Positions 8,252 to 17,465 are shown, counted from the first letter of the stretch. The stretch is 64,000 bases of DNA from CAIMMJ01 sp037131955 (GCA_037131955.1 JBAXQC010000003.1:1-64000), one strand, 5' to 3'. The notes: generated from the sequence alone by a model not told the origin. Numbers and translations are program-made.

Positions 8252-9307
8252 TTAATTTTTCCTATTTCTAAATCTGGAAATATTACATTCTAAAACAATT
8301 TCACTTTCTTGGATAATACTTTTATACAAATGGTGTGCTAGCCAAGGTGCAAGTATAACACCTCTTGTTCCTAATCCATTAAAAATATGGATATTCTTAT
8401 GCAATTTGCTTTTTCCTAATATAGGTTTTCTATCTATACTAGCAGGCCGCACACTTGCTAATTGATTAACAATTTTATATTCTGTTTTAAGTATTTGTTT
8501 GAGTTCAATCTCTAATAACTCTCTCCCTTTTTGTGTGGGATTCTCATCCAATTCATCCCATTCATAAGTAGCTCCAACTTTAAATAAATTGTTAGAAGTG
8601 GGAACTATATACATTCCTTTGGAAATTAAATATTCTGATTTGTAATTTGGAATTTCTATGGTTAATAATTGCCCTTTTACTGCCTTAAAAAATTGTTCAG
8701 GAAAAAATAAATTTTGTTTAGAATAATAACCTTGGCAAAATATAATTTCATCATAAATTATATTATCGTATTTTAGTTTATCTTGCCTATAATCTACGTC
8801 TAGTTCACTAAACTGTTTTTCTAAAAAAGAATTATTACGGCACAAATATTCCTTTGTTTTTTCAAGAAATAAATTGGTATTCAAATATCCCGCTTCCTTA
8901 ATAATGCCGTATCCTTCATGGTCGAACCAAAAGTTAGAGCAAGGATTATTAATAATTTCTTCGCTTGCAAAGTAATTTAGTAAGGGTGTTTTTTTTTGCC
9001 ATTCTCTTTTTTCATCTTTATTTAAAATAACTTTTGCCAACGGTTGCTCGAAAAAAAAATGGCAATCCCAATAACTTTGCCAATAAGAGTAAAAATTTTT
9101 AGCTGCCTTTAGCGTTTCATATGCTTTCCATCCCGGGTTTAATTTTTTTAAAACTAAAGGATTAAAAAGGCCGGCTGCAATTTTAGAAGCAGAGTTTTCA
9201 TTTTTTTCTGAAATTACTACTACCTCAATTCCGTTTGAAATAAATTCCAAAGCAAGACAAGAGCCTGCAATGCCTTGTCCCACAATAAGGATTTTCTTTT
9301 TGTTCAA
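8252..9307 (-). CDS. FAD-dependent oxidoreductase (DAO family)
   Basis: A 351-residue flavoprotein. The Rossmann FAD motif ILIVGQGIAGSCLALEF occupies residues 6-22 and is followed by an acidic strand end VVVISE. Further family marks are IIFCQGYY near 190, AVKGQLLTIE, SVRPASIDRKPILG, and the C-terminal FAD closure HIFNGLGTRGVILAPW. It resembles glycine oxidase/ThiO and the C-terminal part of MnmC; the substrate amine is not known. The start is TTG: the in-frame stop of the upstream cyclophilin gene lies only four codons earlier and no ATG is available. The two genes are therefore in the same frame and probably translationally coupled. Confidence 0.88.
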   Translation of the reverse strand: MNKKKILIVGQGIAGSCLALEFISNGIEVVVISEKNENSASKIAAGLFNPLVLKKLNPGWKAYETLKAAKNFYSYWQSYWDCHFFFEQPLAKVILNKDEKREWQKKTPLLNYFASEEIINNPCSNFWFDHEGYGIIKEAGYLNTNLFLEKTKEYLCRNNSFLEKQFSELDVDYRQDKLKYDNIIYDEIIFCQGYYSKQNLFFPEQFFKAVKGQLLTIEIPNYKSEYLISKGMYIVPTSNNLFKVGATYEWDELDENPTQKGRELLEIELKQILKTEYKIVNQLASVRPASIDRKPILGKSKLHKNIHIFNGLGTRGVILAPWLAHHLYKSIIQESEIVLECNISRFRNRKN

Positions 9308-9316
9308 AGTAGATTT

Positions 9317-10231
9317 TTACTTTTTCTTTTTAAGTTCCTTTTTTGAGGGAATTGTAACAAACATTCTAATATCTGTTTTTGGTCTGTCTGAACTTCCTGT
9401 TTCTAATGCGGCAATTTTGTCAATAACATCCAAACCTTCTATTACCTCACCAAATACAGTATAACCGCCATCTAAGTGAGGTGCCCCACCAATTGTAGAA
9501 TAGGCCTTTAATTGCTCTTCAGAAAATTTAGAAACAGATTGTTTTTTAAATTCTTCTTCCACATAATTTATCGCAACGCCATTTATCATGTTTAATGAAT
9601 CAATTTTATTTTCATTTTGTAACCTAATAACTTTATTTCTCAGCATTATGTTGTCTGGATGATTGAGGTATTGATTGTATAAAGTTCTTTTTATTTGCAT
9701 GATCTTTCCTTCTTCAGTTGCTTTTAAATCATTTTCAGTAAAAGTTCTACCTTGTACAATGTAGAATTGCGAGCCAGATGATTCCTTATTAGGGTTTATT
9801 TCATCTCCAAGTCTTGCCGCACTTAAAGCTCCTTTTTTATGAAAATATTTAGTGTTTATTTCTGCTGGAATGGTATATCCTGGACCACCATTTCCCAGCA
9901 TTTGTTCTGGTTGTGCTCTTTTTGATTCTGGATCTCCTCCTTGAATCATAAATTCTTTTATTACTCTATGAAACATAAGGCTATCAAAATATTTATTCCT
10001 TGCCAGTTTCATAAAGTTATCTCTATGTTTTGGGGTTTCGTTGTAGAGCCGTACTAAAATATTTCCTAAATCAGTCCTTATTTCAACAATACTATCGCTC
10101 GATAAAATTTTATAAGGTTCAATTGCGTTTGTTGGTTTTGCTGTTGCAAACGGATTTGTTTTTTTTTCCTGAGAAATGCCTACAAAACTGCTGACTAAGA
10201 TTATACTGAGCAATAAAAATTTCTTTTTCAT
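9317..10231 (-). CDS. Peptidyl-prolyl cis-trans isomerase, cyclophilin type, exported
   Basis: A 304-residue protein with a signal peptide (ending FVGISQ). The cyclophilin domain begins DSIVEIRTDLGNILVRLY and includes FHRVIKEFMIQGGDP (catalytic Arg in FHRVI), ESSGSQFYIVQGR, and the closing GGYTVFGEVIEGLDVIDKIA. Between FYIVQG and HLDGGYTVFGEV there is a helical, charged insertion of about 90 residues, absent from compact cyclophilins but seen in Bacteroidota forms. It speeds proline isomerisation of proteins folding in the periplasm. The FAD oxidoreductase gene follows in the same frame. Confidence 0.94.
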   Translation of the reverse strand: MKKKFLLLSIILVSSFVGISQEKKTNPFATAKPTNAIEPYKILSSDSIVEIRTDLGNILVRLYNETPKHRDNFMKLARNKYFDSLMFHRVIKEFMIQGGDPESKRAQPEQMLGNGGPGYTIPAEINTKYFHKKGALSAARLGDEINPNKESSGSQFYIVQGRTFTENDLKATEEGKIMQIKRTLYNQYLNHPDNIMLRNKVIRLQNENKIDSLNMINGVAINYVEEEFKKQSVSKFSEEQLKAYSTIGGAPHLDGGYTVFGEVIEGLDVIDKIAALETGSSDRPKTDIRMFVTIPSKKELKKKK

Positions 10232-10283
10232 GTTATTTATTAAAATCTATCTATTATTTTTACCAATCTTAAAGAAAAAAAAT

Positions 10284-10291
10284 TAAGTTTG
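10284..10291 (+). promoter_or_regulatory. Candidate -7 box for the 10303 lipoprotein gene
   Basis: TAAGTTTG is an exact TAnnTTTG match ending 11 bases before the ATG. No convincing -33 element is visible upstream. Confidence 0.35.
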
Positions 10292-10302
10292 CAAAATTAA
10301 AT

Positions 10303-10644
10303 ATGAGAAAAGTTTTATTCCTTTTAACTGTTTTGTGTTTTGGAGTTCTAGTGTCTTCTAGTTCTTGTGGCAAAAAGTCGGATCCTAAAGTAGAAATTAC
10401 TGTTGTGGATTCACTTAATAAAGCAATACAAGGTGCTAAGGTAAGAATTACTTCAAAAACATATAATGCTTCTAGTATAATTGATCAAAATGCAACTACT
10501 GATATAAAAGGCAAAGCTTATTTCACATTTAAGCTAGAAGCAATTTTAGAGGTAATTGCTTCAGGAAAGAACAACAAAATAGGTAGAGATTACATTCAAC
10601 TTGAAATTGGAAAAACTACCGAAAAAACTATTACAATAAAATAG
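10303..10644 (+). CDS. Small lipoprotein with Ig-like/carboxypeptidase regulatory-like fold
   Basis: A 113-residue protein with a lipoprotein signal (hydrophobic stretch to VLVSSSSC, lipidated Cys22 followed by GKKSDP). The mature part is a single beta-sandwich of the transthyretin/CarboxypepD-regulatory kind: VEITVVDSLNKAIQGAKVRI, then ATTDIKGKAYFTF and ILEVIASG. Such domains are usually structural or bind partners at the outer membrane. The gene is alone on its strand and ends two bases from the stop of the convergent gene at 10647. No specific function can be assigned. Confidence 0.8.
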   Translation: MRKVLFLLTVLCFGVLVSSSSCGKKSDPKVEITVVDSLNKAIQGAKVRITSKTYNASSIIDQNATTDIKGKAYFTFKLEAILEVIASGKNNKIGRDYIQLEIGKTTEKTITIK

Positions 10645-10646
10645 AT

Positions 10647-10994
10647 TTATTCTTTTTCGAAGTAATCTACTATTGCTTCTCTAATAAATTTGCTTTGTTG
10701 CAAGGGAGCTAAAAAGGGCAATTTTTCAGTGGCTTCAAAATGTGGCCATCCTTCTTCGTCTCTTCCAATAAATTTGTAGAACCCATATTGCATTAAAAGT
10801 GTGCACACTGCAACATGCATAATTTCTATTTTTTGATCTTTAGAAAATTTTTTTTTAATTTTTCCTAATTCTTGCACTCCTATTAAGAATAGAACCACTG
10901 TAATATCAGGTTTCTCTCCAAACTTCTCTTCAATAAACTTTAAAACGTTATTCCATCGTAACTCAAAGTTTTTATCAATCTTTTCTATTTCCAA
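10647..10994 (-). CDS. Conserved hypothetical protein
   Basis: A 115-residue soluble, mostly helical protein without signal peptide. It starts with an amphipathic helix (NFELRWNNVLKFIEEKFG), then a hydrophobic stretch DITVVLFLIGVQELGKI, and ends with GWPHFEATEKLPFLAPLQQSKFIREAIVDYF. Similar short proteins are common in Bacteroidota, but I know of no function. The start is TTG at 10994, one codon after an in-frame TAA; no ATG lies before residue 59. It is a single gene with no obvious partner. Confidence 0.75.
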   Translation of the reverse strand: MEIEKIDKNFELRWNNVLKFIEEKFGEKPDITVVLFLIGVQELGKIKKKFSKDQKIEIMHVAVCTLLMQYGFYKFIGRDEEGWPHFEATEKLPFLAPLQQSKFIREAIVDYFEKE

Positions 10995-11223
10995 TTATAT
11001 AATTAGTTTAAATGAATAACATCTTATTTTAAATGCAAATATAAAAGGTATTATCTAGATAAAAGGCTTTCTATTTTATTATCTCTCAACGTCATTGTGG
11101 AAATTGGGCAAGGGGATAAGGCTTTGCAATTATCCGCAATCTGGTTTTATAGTAAATAAAAGAAGTTGTTTATTTTGAAACCCGCACATCTTAAAAACAT
11201 ATAAAAAGTAACTTTCTATAATA
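10995..11223. other. Intergenic region, no gene seen
   Basis: About 230 bases of AT-rich sequence without a supported ORF or tRNA. A 12-bp palindrome TTATCTAGATAA lies at 11051-11062 and a GC-richer patch with gggcaagggg at 11107-11116. Neither forms a structure I can name. Confidence 0.5.
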
Positions 11224-11258
11224 AAAAAGCCCCGTACAATTATTGTACGGGGCTTTTT
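11224..11258 (-). terminator. Strong terminator after the T9SS protein gene
   Basis: GCCCCGTACAAT (11229-11240) pairs perfectly with ATTGTACGGGGC (11242-11253), flanked by A and T runs on both sides, so it can work in either direction. On the minus strand it follows the stop codon of the 957-residue T9SS protein by about 30 bases. Confidence 0.9.
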
Positions 11259-11282
11259 GCTATTCTTTTAATGGTTAAAACT

Positions 11283-14156
11283 TTAGTTTTTAGTTTTAAT
11301 AATTCTCTTTGTAATTACTTCTTTATCAGAAACTACTTGAACAAAATAAACACCATTAGATTGATTACTTAAGTCAATTGTAGTAGTGCCGTTTGCATAA
11401 TTTCTCAAGTTATTTGAGTATACTGTTTGTCCACTTAAATTAATAACTTTTACAACTGCATTGTTCAATTGTAAATTTTCAATTTTTAAAGAAATGATTC
11501 CGTTTGTTGGATTAGGGAATACACTTACAGAATTTGTAACAGCATTTTCTTTAAGAGCGGTGAAGCTAGGAACTGTAAAGGTGAATGAAGCAGTACAATT
11601 GTTGGCATCAGTAACAGTTACAGTGTAATTTCCGGCAAGAAGATTTGTAGCAGAATTTGTAGTTTGAGCCGGAGTTGTGTTCCATGAGTATGAAAATCCT
11701 CCTGCGCCACCTTCAACAACAACTGTTGCAGAACCATCAGGATTGGAAGTACTGTTGTTGCCAGTTACTGTTGAACTTCCTAAAGTTATTGCAGAAGCAT
11801 TTCCCACAGAAACAGTTTGAGTAGAGCTACAGCCTTCAGCATCTGTAACAGTTACAATGTAATCGCCGGGAAGTAAGTTTGTGGCAGTTGCAGTAGTTTG
11901 AACAGGTGTTGTGTTCCAGCTGTAAGTGTAAGGAGCAGTACCCCCTGTTGGTGCAGAAGTAGCAGTTCCGGTAGCAGTTCCACTACACAAAGCCGCTGTT
12001 GCTGTTGCATTAGGTGAATTTCCATTTAATGATGTAACATTTACGGTGTAAGGTATAGTGCATCCAGTTGAACTAACTATTGTACAAATATAAGCGCCTG
12101 CAGCAAGTCCTGTTGCAGTAGCTGTGGTTTGGGCTGGGGTAGTATTCCATGAATAAGATTGGGGTGCTGGTTCTATTGTTACGGTTGCAGAACCATCGGG
12201 TACCAAGCAAGAACTTGATTGTGTGCTTGAAGATTGAGCAGATGTAACACCTAAGCTTCCACCAACAGTAAATGGAAATGCGGTGCTGCATCCGTTGTTA
12301 TCGTAAATTGTAACAGTATGGTTTCCTGCTGAAAAACCAGAAAAAGTATTGGTACTATTTACAGCATTATCCCAAGAATAACAATAGTTTGATGGATTAG
12401 AAATGTTTAATGTAGCAGAACCAACACCAGTGTTACATACATCATTAACAGTGGTAACGTCTCCTGTTACTACTGGGCAAGAGAAAGCAGAAATATTAAA
12501 TTGACTTTCTGTGAACTCAATACCTTTTAAATAATAGTGAGAAATTGCACCAGTGCCATCATCACCGGCCACACGAGAATCTGCAATTGTAGATGGTACT
12601 ATATAGGTAGTATCATTTTGCAGAACTATATTGGAAGAAAAATACCAATAGTTTTTACCTGCATTTACAAGATCACTGGAAGTAAAGTTAACAATTGGAG
12701 TTAGTTTTTTGCTTGAAACATCATAAGCTCTGCCAATAACATCTGGGAAAAGATTTTCTGTAACACTACCCCAAACAGCAGGATCAGTGTCTATCCAAGA
12801 ATAAAATACTTTAGAACCATCGGTTGTTCTTCCCATCTGTAATCTTGCATCCCAACCAATTCCACCATTATTTGTCCATATAGAATTGGCCGCAACAACA
12901 TCGGAAGTTTTTAGTGAATCAATATGGATTGCACTCCAAGAGCCACAAGGCGAAGTAACAACATCAAATAAATGAATAGGGAAATTCCAAGAATAATCAA
13001 TTGAATCTACATCCTCAGAACTTGCACTTAAAACGGCAGAAAACAAGTGTAGGTTGTTAAATTCATCAACAACAGCATCAATGCCATGAGTTTGAGTAAA
13101 GAAAGGTCTTTTAGTTCCTGCGTTAGTAGCTCTGAGGTAATCTGTTAAACCAGTTAAATTTCTAAAATCGTAAATTGGCATTAAACTCCAGGTTGTACCG
13201 GCATTAGTAGTAGTATAAACAATTGGTTGGTAAGAATTAAATGAACTGGTTGCATCTTCTCCAATGTATATATAATAACCAACTTGTCCGTCTTCAGACC
13301 AAGCTGTTGTAGAAGTTGTATAGGTTCTTGGAGTGTTGTCCACAGGGTCTAATTTAAAGTTATGTGGGAAAGCTCTAGTTGTCCAGTCAAAAGCATTTGC
13401 TGTAGAATTAAAAGTACCAATATTTAAAACTCCCTTCTGGAAACCTTGATCAACAGCGGTAGTGCCATTAACATTTGTATATTCTGCGGAAGTAACATAA
13501 ACTTTTCCGTTAGATGTAGATTGAATGTTTGTTCTTGCAAAATCAAATTTTTGTTCAAGTGTTGTTAAATTATCCTGAACTACAACATTGCCGTTACTAC
13601 CATTAATTCTTACCGAACCAAAGTAGTTTCCTTGCCAATCGGCACCAGGATGCCACGGTCCACTGGCAACAACAAAAGCATTAAGAGGGTTTGTGTTTCC
13701 TTCAGGATTGTAGATTGCTCCAGAAGGGTAACGGCAAAATGGATTATCCAAACTAACTACTGCTAAAGTTGTATCAAAAGAAGCACCCATGTTAGTAGAG
13801 AAAGATGTTTGCACGTACCCTACGTCTCCAGGGTCTCCTGCATTTCTTCTTCTGGTTAATGTGATTAAACCCAAATCTTGGTTAGCATAAACAGAGTTTT
13901 GCATACCAAAAATGGAGGTAAATAAATTAGGTGAGCTTCCGGCGTTAATTCTTAAAACTGGCCCTGAAGCAGCTACAAATTGGTTTGGTGTTTGGTTAGG
14001 TGCCAAATTGTAGTTTGGCATAGAAAATTGTTGACCGTCTAAAAAGTTTTTATTTTTTTGAAGTTTGTCAATTTTTCTTACACCGTGGTAAGGATTGGTT
14101 GCGTTTATTTTTAAAAATGCCCCCAAAGCCAAAGTAAGCAGTAATGTTTTTCTCAT
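11283..14156 (-). CDS. T9SS type A sorting domain protein with propeller-like N-half and SprB-like repeats
   Basis: A 957-residue secreted protein. A signal peptide (MRKTLLLTLALGAFLKINA) leads a 540-residue region with sialidase/BNR-like features (TTNAGTTWSL resembles an Asp box). Residues about 565-862 hold four SprB-like repeats, three with the near-identical core SYSWNTTPxQTT followed by an AGxYxxTVTD segment. The last 87 residues form the T9SS sorting domain: VFPNPTNG, VINLSGQTVY, SNGVYFVQV and a basic end ITKRIIKTKN. It should be carried across the outer membrane by the type IX system and attached or released. The binding target is unknown. The next T9SS protein gene lies 99 bases upstream. 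Confidence 0.92.
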   Translation of the reverse strand: MRKTLLLTLALGAFLKINATNPYHGVRKIDKLQKNKNFLDGQQFSMPNYNLAPNQTPNQFVAASGPVLRINAGSSPNLFTSIFGMQNSVYANQDLGLITLTRRRNAGDPGDVGYVQTSFSTNMGASFDTTLAVVSLDNPFCRYPSGAIYNPEGNTNPLNAFVVASGPWHPGADWQGNYFGSVRINGSNGNVVVQDNLTTLEQKFDFARTNIQSTSNGKVYVTSAEYTNVNGTTAVDQGFQKGVLNIGTFNSTANAFDWTTRAFPHNFKLDPVDNTPRTYTTSTTAWSEDGQVGYYIYIGEDATSSFNSYQPIVYTTTNAGTTWSLMPIYDFRNLTGLTDYLRATNAGTKRPFFTQTHGIDAVVDEFNNLHLFSAVLSASSEDVDSIDYSWNFPIHLFDVVTSPCGSWSAIHIDSLKTSDVVAANSIWTNNGGIGWDARLQMGRTTDGSKVFYSWIDTDPAVWGSVTENLFPDVIGRAYDVSSKKLTPIVNFTSSDLVNAGKNYWYFSSNIVLQNDTTYIVPSTIADSRVAGDDGTGAISHYYLKGIEFTESQFNISAFSCPVVTGDVTTVNDVCNTGVGSATLNISNPSNYCYSWDNAVNSTNTFSGFSAGNHTVTIYDNNGCSTAFPFTVGGSLGVTSAQSSSTQSSSCLVPDGSATVTIEPAPQSYSWNTTPAQTTATATGLAAGAYICTIVSSTGCTIPYTVNVTSLNGNSPNATATAALCSGTATGTATSAPTGGTAPYTYSWNTTPVQTTATATNLLPGDYIVTVTDAEGCSSTQTVSVGNASAITLGSSTVTGNNSTSNPDGSATVVVEGGAGGFSYSWNTTPAQTTNSATNLLAGNYTVTVTDANNCTASFTFTVPSFTALKENAVTNSVSVFPNPTNGIISLKIENLQLNNAVVKVINLSGQTVYSNNLRNYANGTTTIDLSNQSNGVYFVQVVSDKEVITKRIIKTKN
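11570..12470 (-). repeat. Tandem SprB-like repeats inside the T9SS protein gene
   Basis: Four imperfect repeat units, about 70-80 codons each, encode a YSW...TT...G.Y..TV.D pattern. At DNA level the cores near 11660, 11900 and 12125 are clearly alike (for example gtagtttg and gtgttccag-like stretches), so they arose by duplication and could recombine. Confidence 0.75.
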
Positions 14157-14255
14157 AATTTTTCTCTTTTTTTTTGAAATTTTTCCAAATATAAAAATTA
14201 TAATTAAATGTAAATTTATCTTATGCTTTTTTTATGTTAAATTTTTAGGAGAATT

Positions 14256-16646
14256 TTATATTCTAATTAATCTTTTTGCCTTTTTGGAATTTAAAAACAC
14301 AAAGTAAATCCCAGGTTTTTCTGAGATTAAATCAATTGAGATGTTTTTTTGCGAGCTATTTTGATGTATTTCTTTTACTAAGTTACCAAGAATATCAAAA
14401 ATTTGAACTTTATTAGAATTGCCTTCAATTGAATGTAATTCTAATGTAAATAATCCTTCAGTAGGGTTGGGGTAAATTCTAAAATCGCCTTTATCAATGC
14501 CGGGATTTAGTTCAGTGGATGCTAAATAATCTTTCATTCCTAAAACATAATCGCCCAAGACCAATGAATCTATTCTTATGCTTCCTAATTTGTCGTTTGT
14601 GTTGCCCATAACTTTTGAGTATTTAGGGAAAATTTCCCAATCCATTGATGGATCTTTTCTAAAGAATAAAAATAAACTGTCTTCACTATCATTGATAAGT
14701 AAATGATCTAAGTATTGATTCCCAGAAAATCCATTAGACCTTCCGTCGTAGGAGAAGGCAGCTGTGCCCGTGTAATTGCTATTTAAAATTCCTTCTATAG
14801 TAAAATACCTCTGAGGAGACAATCTGTATGGCTTTTGATTTTTAAATCCATCGGGGGCGGTATAATGGTGGACCACTCTGATAAGTGCGGAGTCTGCAAT
14901 ATTTGTTGTGTTTACAGTAATTTGAGCCGGTTGAAAAGATTTAGAACCGTTTGATTTTATGGTATTTGTTACAGCAATAGCTGCTAAACCAATTTTTTCA
15001 TTTTCGTTTATAAAAATTACTTTAGGAAATACAGTACTTGTAATTGTTGCTGATGAATTTTGAGATGAAACATTAACTGTGATTTTTTCTCTGTTCCAAT
15101 TTTCATCCACTAATGTTAGTTCAATGGGGAATGAACTGTAATAGGTATTGGTTCCTTTGAGCTTTTGTTTGAAGTAAACTTTTGTTTGAATATTTGCAGG
15201 CATGTTGGTTTCAACTCTAAACGAATCAATTGTTGCATCTACAAATCCACCTTTAAAAACCCAATCGCTAAAAAAGGCAGTTAAATTTTGTCCGGAATAT
15301 TGCTGTAAAAAATCGCGTAAATCTTCAGATGAGCAGGCAGTAAATTTTTTTTCTTGTAAGTAGTTTCTTATTCCGTTAAAAAACAAACTGTCTCCCAAAA
15401 AACCTCTTAAAGAATTGGCAACATCTTCACCTTTCATATAGGTATGTTCTCCATATGTATATTGGTGTGGAACTCCGCTAACAGGAAAATATTCTCCCTC
15501 CTTGTAATTAGAAAAATGCAGCACTTGGTCTCTGTTTTCTTTTATTGCATTTTCAAACGCTTGTCTAGAGTATTTGTTTTCTGTAAATAATTCAGAGCAG
15601 TAGCTGGCAAATCCTTCGTTTAGCCACATGTCTTCGTGAGTTTTGCAAGTAACTAAATCACCAAACCACATGTGCGAGAGTTCATGTGCCATCAGGGGTG
15701 CTTCGTAAGTTGTTTGTCCGTTTATAAAACCTCGTGGATAGGCAATGTTTGTTACATGTTCCATAGCACCAGCTGTAAACGGAACTATAACGTATCCAAC
15801 TCTTGGAAATTGATGTGCCCCAAATTTACCTTCAAAAATATCAAAGCAATCTTCAAGATTTATAAAAGAACCATTTACTAAATTGGTATCGTTTGGCAGA
15901 GCGCCTATTTGGACCAATATTTGGCCATTAAGCCCCGAAAAAGTTTTTTGAATAGTGGCATAAGAGCCCACAGCAACTGATACTAGATAGCTGGGAACAG
16001 TTTCCTCTAAATTCCATTTCCAGGTAATTGTGCCATTGTTGTTTTGAATGGTGTCTGTGAGTAATCCACCGCAGAATGCTTTGTGGTTACCAAGAGTAGT
16101 AATGTTTGTTTTTACTGAAAATCTTTCTGTAAAATTATCAAAGCATGGGAACCATATTCTTCCATAATTATGAGGATTAGCAATAAAAGCAACGCCAATA
16201 TTGTAGGCTATATTATTCTGAAAATAGAAGCCACCAAAACCATTTGGCTCAACTCCCGGTGCACCATGATAATATACAGTTACGCTAGTTTCTTGCTGCA
16301 AATTAAATGTTTGATTTAAATTTATTTTTAATAAAGTATCGTTGTATATAAAACTAAGATTTTGCCCATTGAAATTTACGATGGAATCTACAGTCATACT
16401 TAATAAATCTAAATTTATTTTATTTATTCCGTTAACTTTTGGTATAAAAGTAATTTTAGAATTACCTGAAATAATTTTAGTTGTAAAATCTGTAATGTTT
16501 AAATTTATTTCGGTGTTTATAATATCAATAGAATCGCTACGGTTATCTGTAGGATAGGAATTTTGTGGAGCCAATAATTTCATTTGACCAGCCCATAAAA
16601 GATTGCTAAATACAGCAAAAATTATAACACTAATTAGATGTTTCAT
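14256..16646 (-). CDS. M1 family metallopeptidase with T9SS sorting domain
   Basis: A 796-residue secreted aminopeptidase-like protein. After a signal peptide (to about residue 20) comes the M1 beta domain, then the zinc site HELSH at 321-325 with Glu344 in WLNEGF as third ligand. The exopeptidase motif normally GxMEN reads GAMEH (293-297), a variant seen in part of the M1 family. A tyrosine-bearing segment YTYGEHTYMKG follows. The C-terminus is a T9SS sorting domain (IYPNPTEGLF, VQIFDILGNLVKE, PGIYFVFL, ending KRLIRI). It acts outside the cell, probably on peptides. Zinc residues are intact, so activity is expected. Confidence 0.94.
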   Translation of the reverse strand: MKHLISVIIFAVFSNLLWAGQMKLLAPQNSYPTDNRSDSIDIINTEINLNITDFTTKIISGNSKITFIPKVNGINKINLDLLSMTVDSIVNFNGQNLSFIYNDTLLKINLNQTFNLQQETSVTVYYHGAPGVEPNGFGGFYFQNNIAYNIGVAFIANPHNYGRIWFPCFDNFTERFSVKTNITTLGNHKAFCGGLLTDTIQNNNGTITWKWNLEETVPSYLVSVAVGSYATIQKTFSGLNGQILVQIGALPNDTNLVNGSFINLEDCFDIFEGKFGAHQFPRVGYVIVPFTAGAMEHVTNIAYPRGFINGQTTYEAPLMAHELSHMWFGDLVTCKTHEDMWLNEGFASYCSELFTENKYSRQAFENAIKENRDQVLHFSNYKEGEYFPVSGVPHQYTYGEHTYMKGEDVANSLRGFLGDSLFFNGIRNYLQEKKFTACSSEDLRDFLQQYSGQNLTAFFSDWVFKGGFVDATIDSFRVETNMPANIQTKVYFKQKLKGTNTYYSSFPIELTLVDENWNREKITVNVSSQNSSATITSTVFPKVIFINENEKIGLAAIAVTNTIKSNGSKSFQPAQITVNTTNIADSALIRVVHHYTAPDGFKNQKPYRLSPQRYFTIEGILNSNYTGTAAFSYDGRSNGFSGNQYLDHLLINDSEDSLFLFFRKDPSMDWEIFPKYSKVMGNTNDKLGSIRIDSLVLGDYVLGMKDYLASTELNPGIDKGDFRIYPNPTEGLFTLELHSIEGNSNKVQIFDILGNLVKEIHQNSSQKNISIDLISEKPGIYFVFLNSKKAKRLIRI

Positions 16647-16662
16647 ACAATAAAATTTGAAA

Positions 16663-17433
16663 TTACTTTTTCTTACAAATAAAAAAAACGCTACTTGTAA
16701 ATTTGTGGTTTTTCCTGAATTTAAACCATTGAGCAGATTCTGGAAAAGGATAAAATGCAGGTTTTATTGTTTCCAAAACAGTAAATTCTTGTTCAACAAT
16801 TTTTTTCCAATTGCTGATCTTGTATTTTTTAATGTCAAAAAAAACTGTTTTGTTTTGGTGGCTGTGTGAGTTTGGAACAAATAGTTCTCTGAATGATATT
16901 TTTCCAGTTTTTATGAAAGGAGATAAAAAAAAGTTTACAAATCTTTGATGAGGTGTAAACAAAGTAGATGTAATTAAATTTATATAAGCCATATGGCTTG
17001 TGGGCATTCCAATGATAAGAGTTCCATCATTTTTAAGTACCCTTTTCATTTCACGTAAACTTTCTTCTTCGCTATTTACGTGTTCTAAAACATGCGAAGA
17101 ATAAACGGTATTAAACATTTCTGAGTCAAAAGGAATTTTTTCGGCAAAAGCTTGTTTAATTGTTACGGAGCCTACATTAAAATTAGAACCTTCTCTGCCC
17201 ACTCCGTGTCCACCAGGATCTGGATCAATTCCAAAAACAGTGCAGCCAATAGATTCTGCTTTTTTCATTGCGTATCCTGCACCACACCCTACGTCTAAAA
17301 AATTCCCCTTTTTTATGAATGTTGCAATTGCATCCCATTCAATGTCCCTGATTTTTTTTTGATTGGTATTTGTTTCTTCCTTTGATAGAAAGGGCCAATT
17401 ATAGATTTTAATTAAAGAGTTCTTTAAACCCAT
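16663..17433 (-). CDS. Class I SAM-dependent methyltransferase
   Basis: A 256-residue cytoplasmic enzyme with the Rossmann methyltransferase motifs: NFLDVGCGAGYAMKKAE near residue 43 (motif I), FGIDPD for the acidic ribose contact, FNTVYSSHVLEHV (motif IV region), and ILKNDGTLIIGMPTS-like motif with VLKNDG. It belongs to the Methyltransf_11/ubiquinone-type group, which in bacteria often modifies sugars or lipids in polysaccharide clusters. It lies 32 bases downstream of a GT11 fucosyltransferase on the same strand, so a glycan-modifying role is a fair guess. The substrate is unknown. Confidence 0.88.
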   Translation of the reverse strand: MGLKNSLIKIYNWPFLSKEETNTNQKKIRDIEWDAIATFIKKGNFLDVGCGAGYAMKKAESIGCTVFGIDPDPGGHGVGREGSNFNVGSVTIKQAFAEKIPFDSEMFNTVYSSHVLEHVNSEEESLREMKRVLKNDGTLIIGMPTSHMAYINLITSTLFTPHQRFVNFFLSPFIKTGKISFRELFVPNSHSHQNKTVFFDIKKYKISNWKKIVEQEFTVLETIKPAFYPFPESAQWFKFRKNHKFTSSVFFICKKK

Positions 17434-17465
17434 ACCTGTAATTTGTTGATTTTTGCAAATATAAT

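Noticed and set aside
11051..11062. Palindrome TTATCTAGATAA in an intergenic region
   Set aside because: It is short and AT-rich, not near a start codon or promoter, so chance is enough to explain it.
11570..12470. Repeats as a possible CRISPR array or insertion element
   Set aside because: They are in frame, code for SprB-like units, vary in spacing like protein repeats and have no flanking cas or transposase genes.
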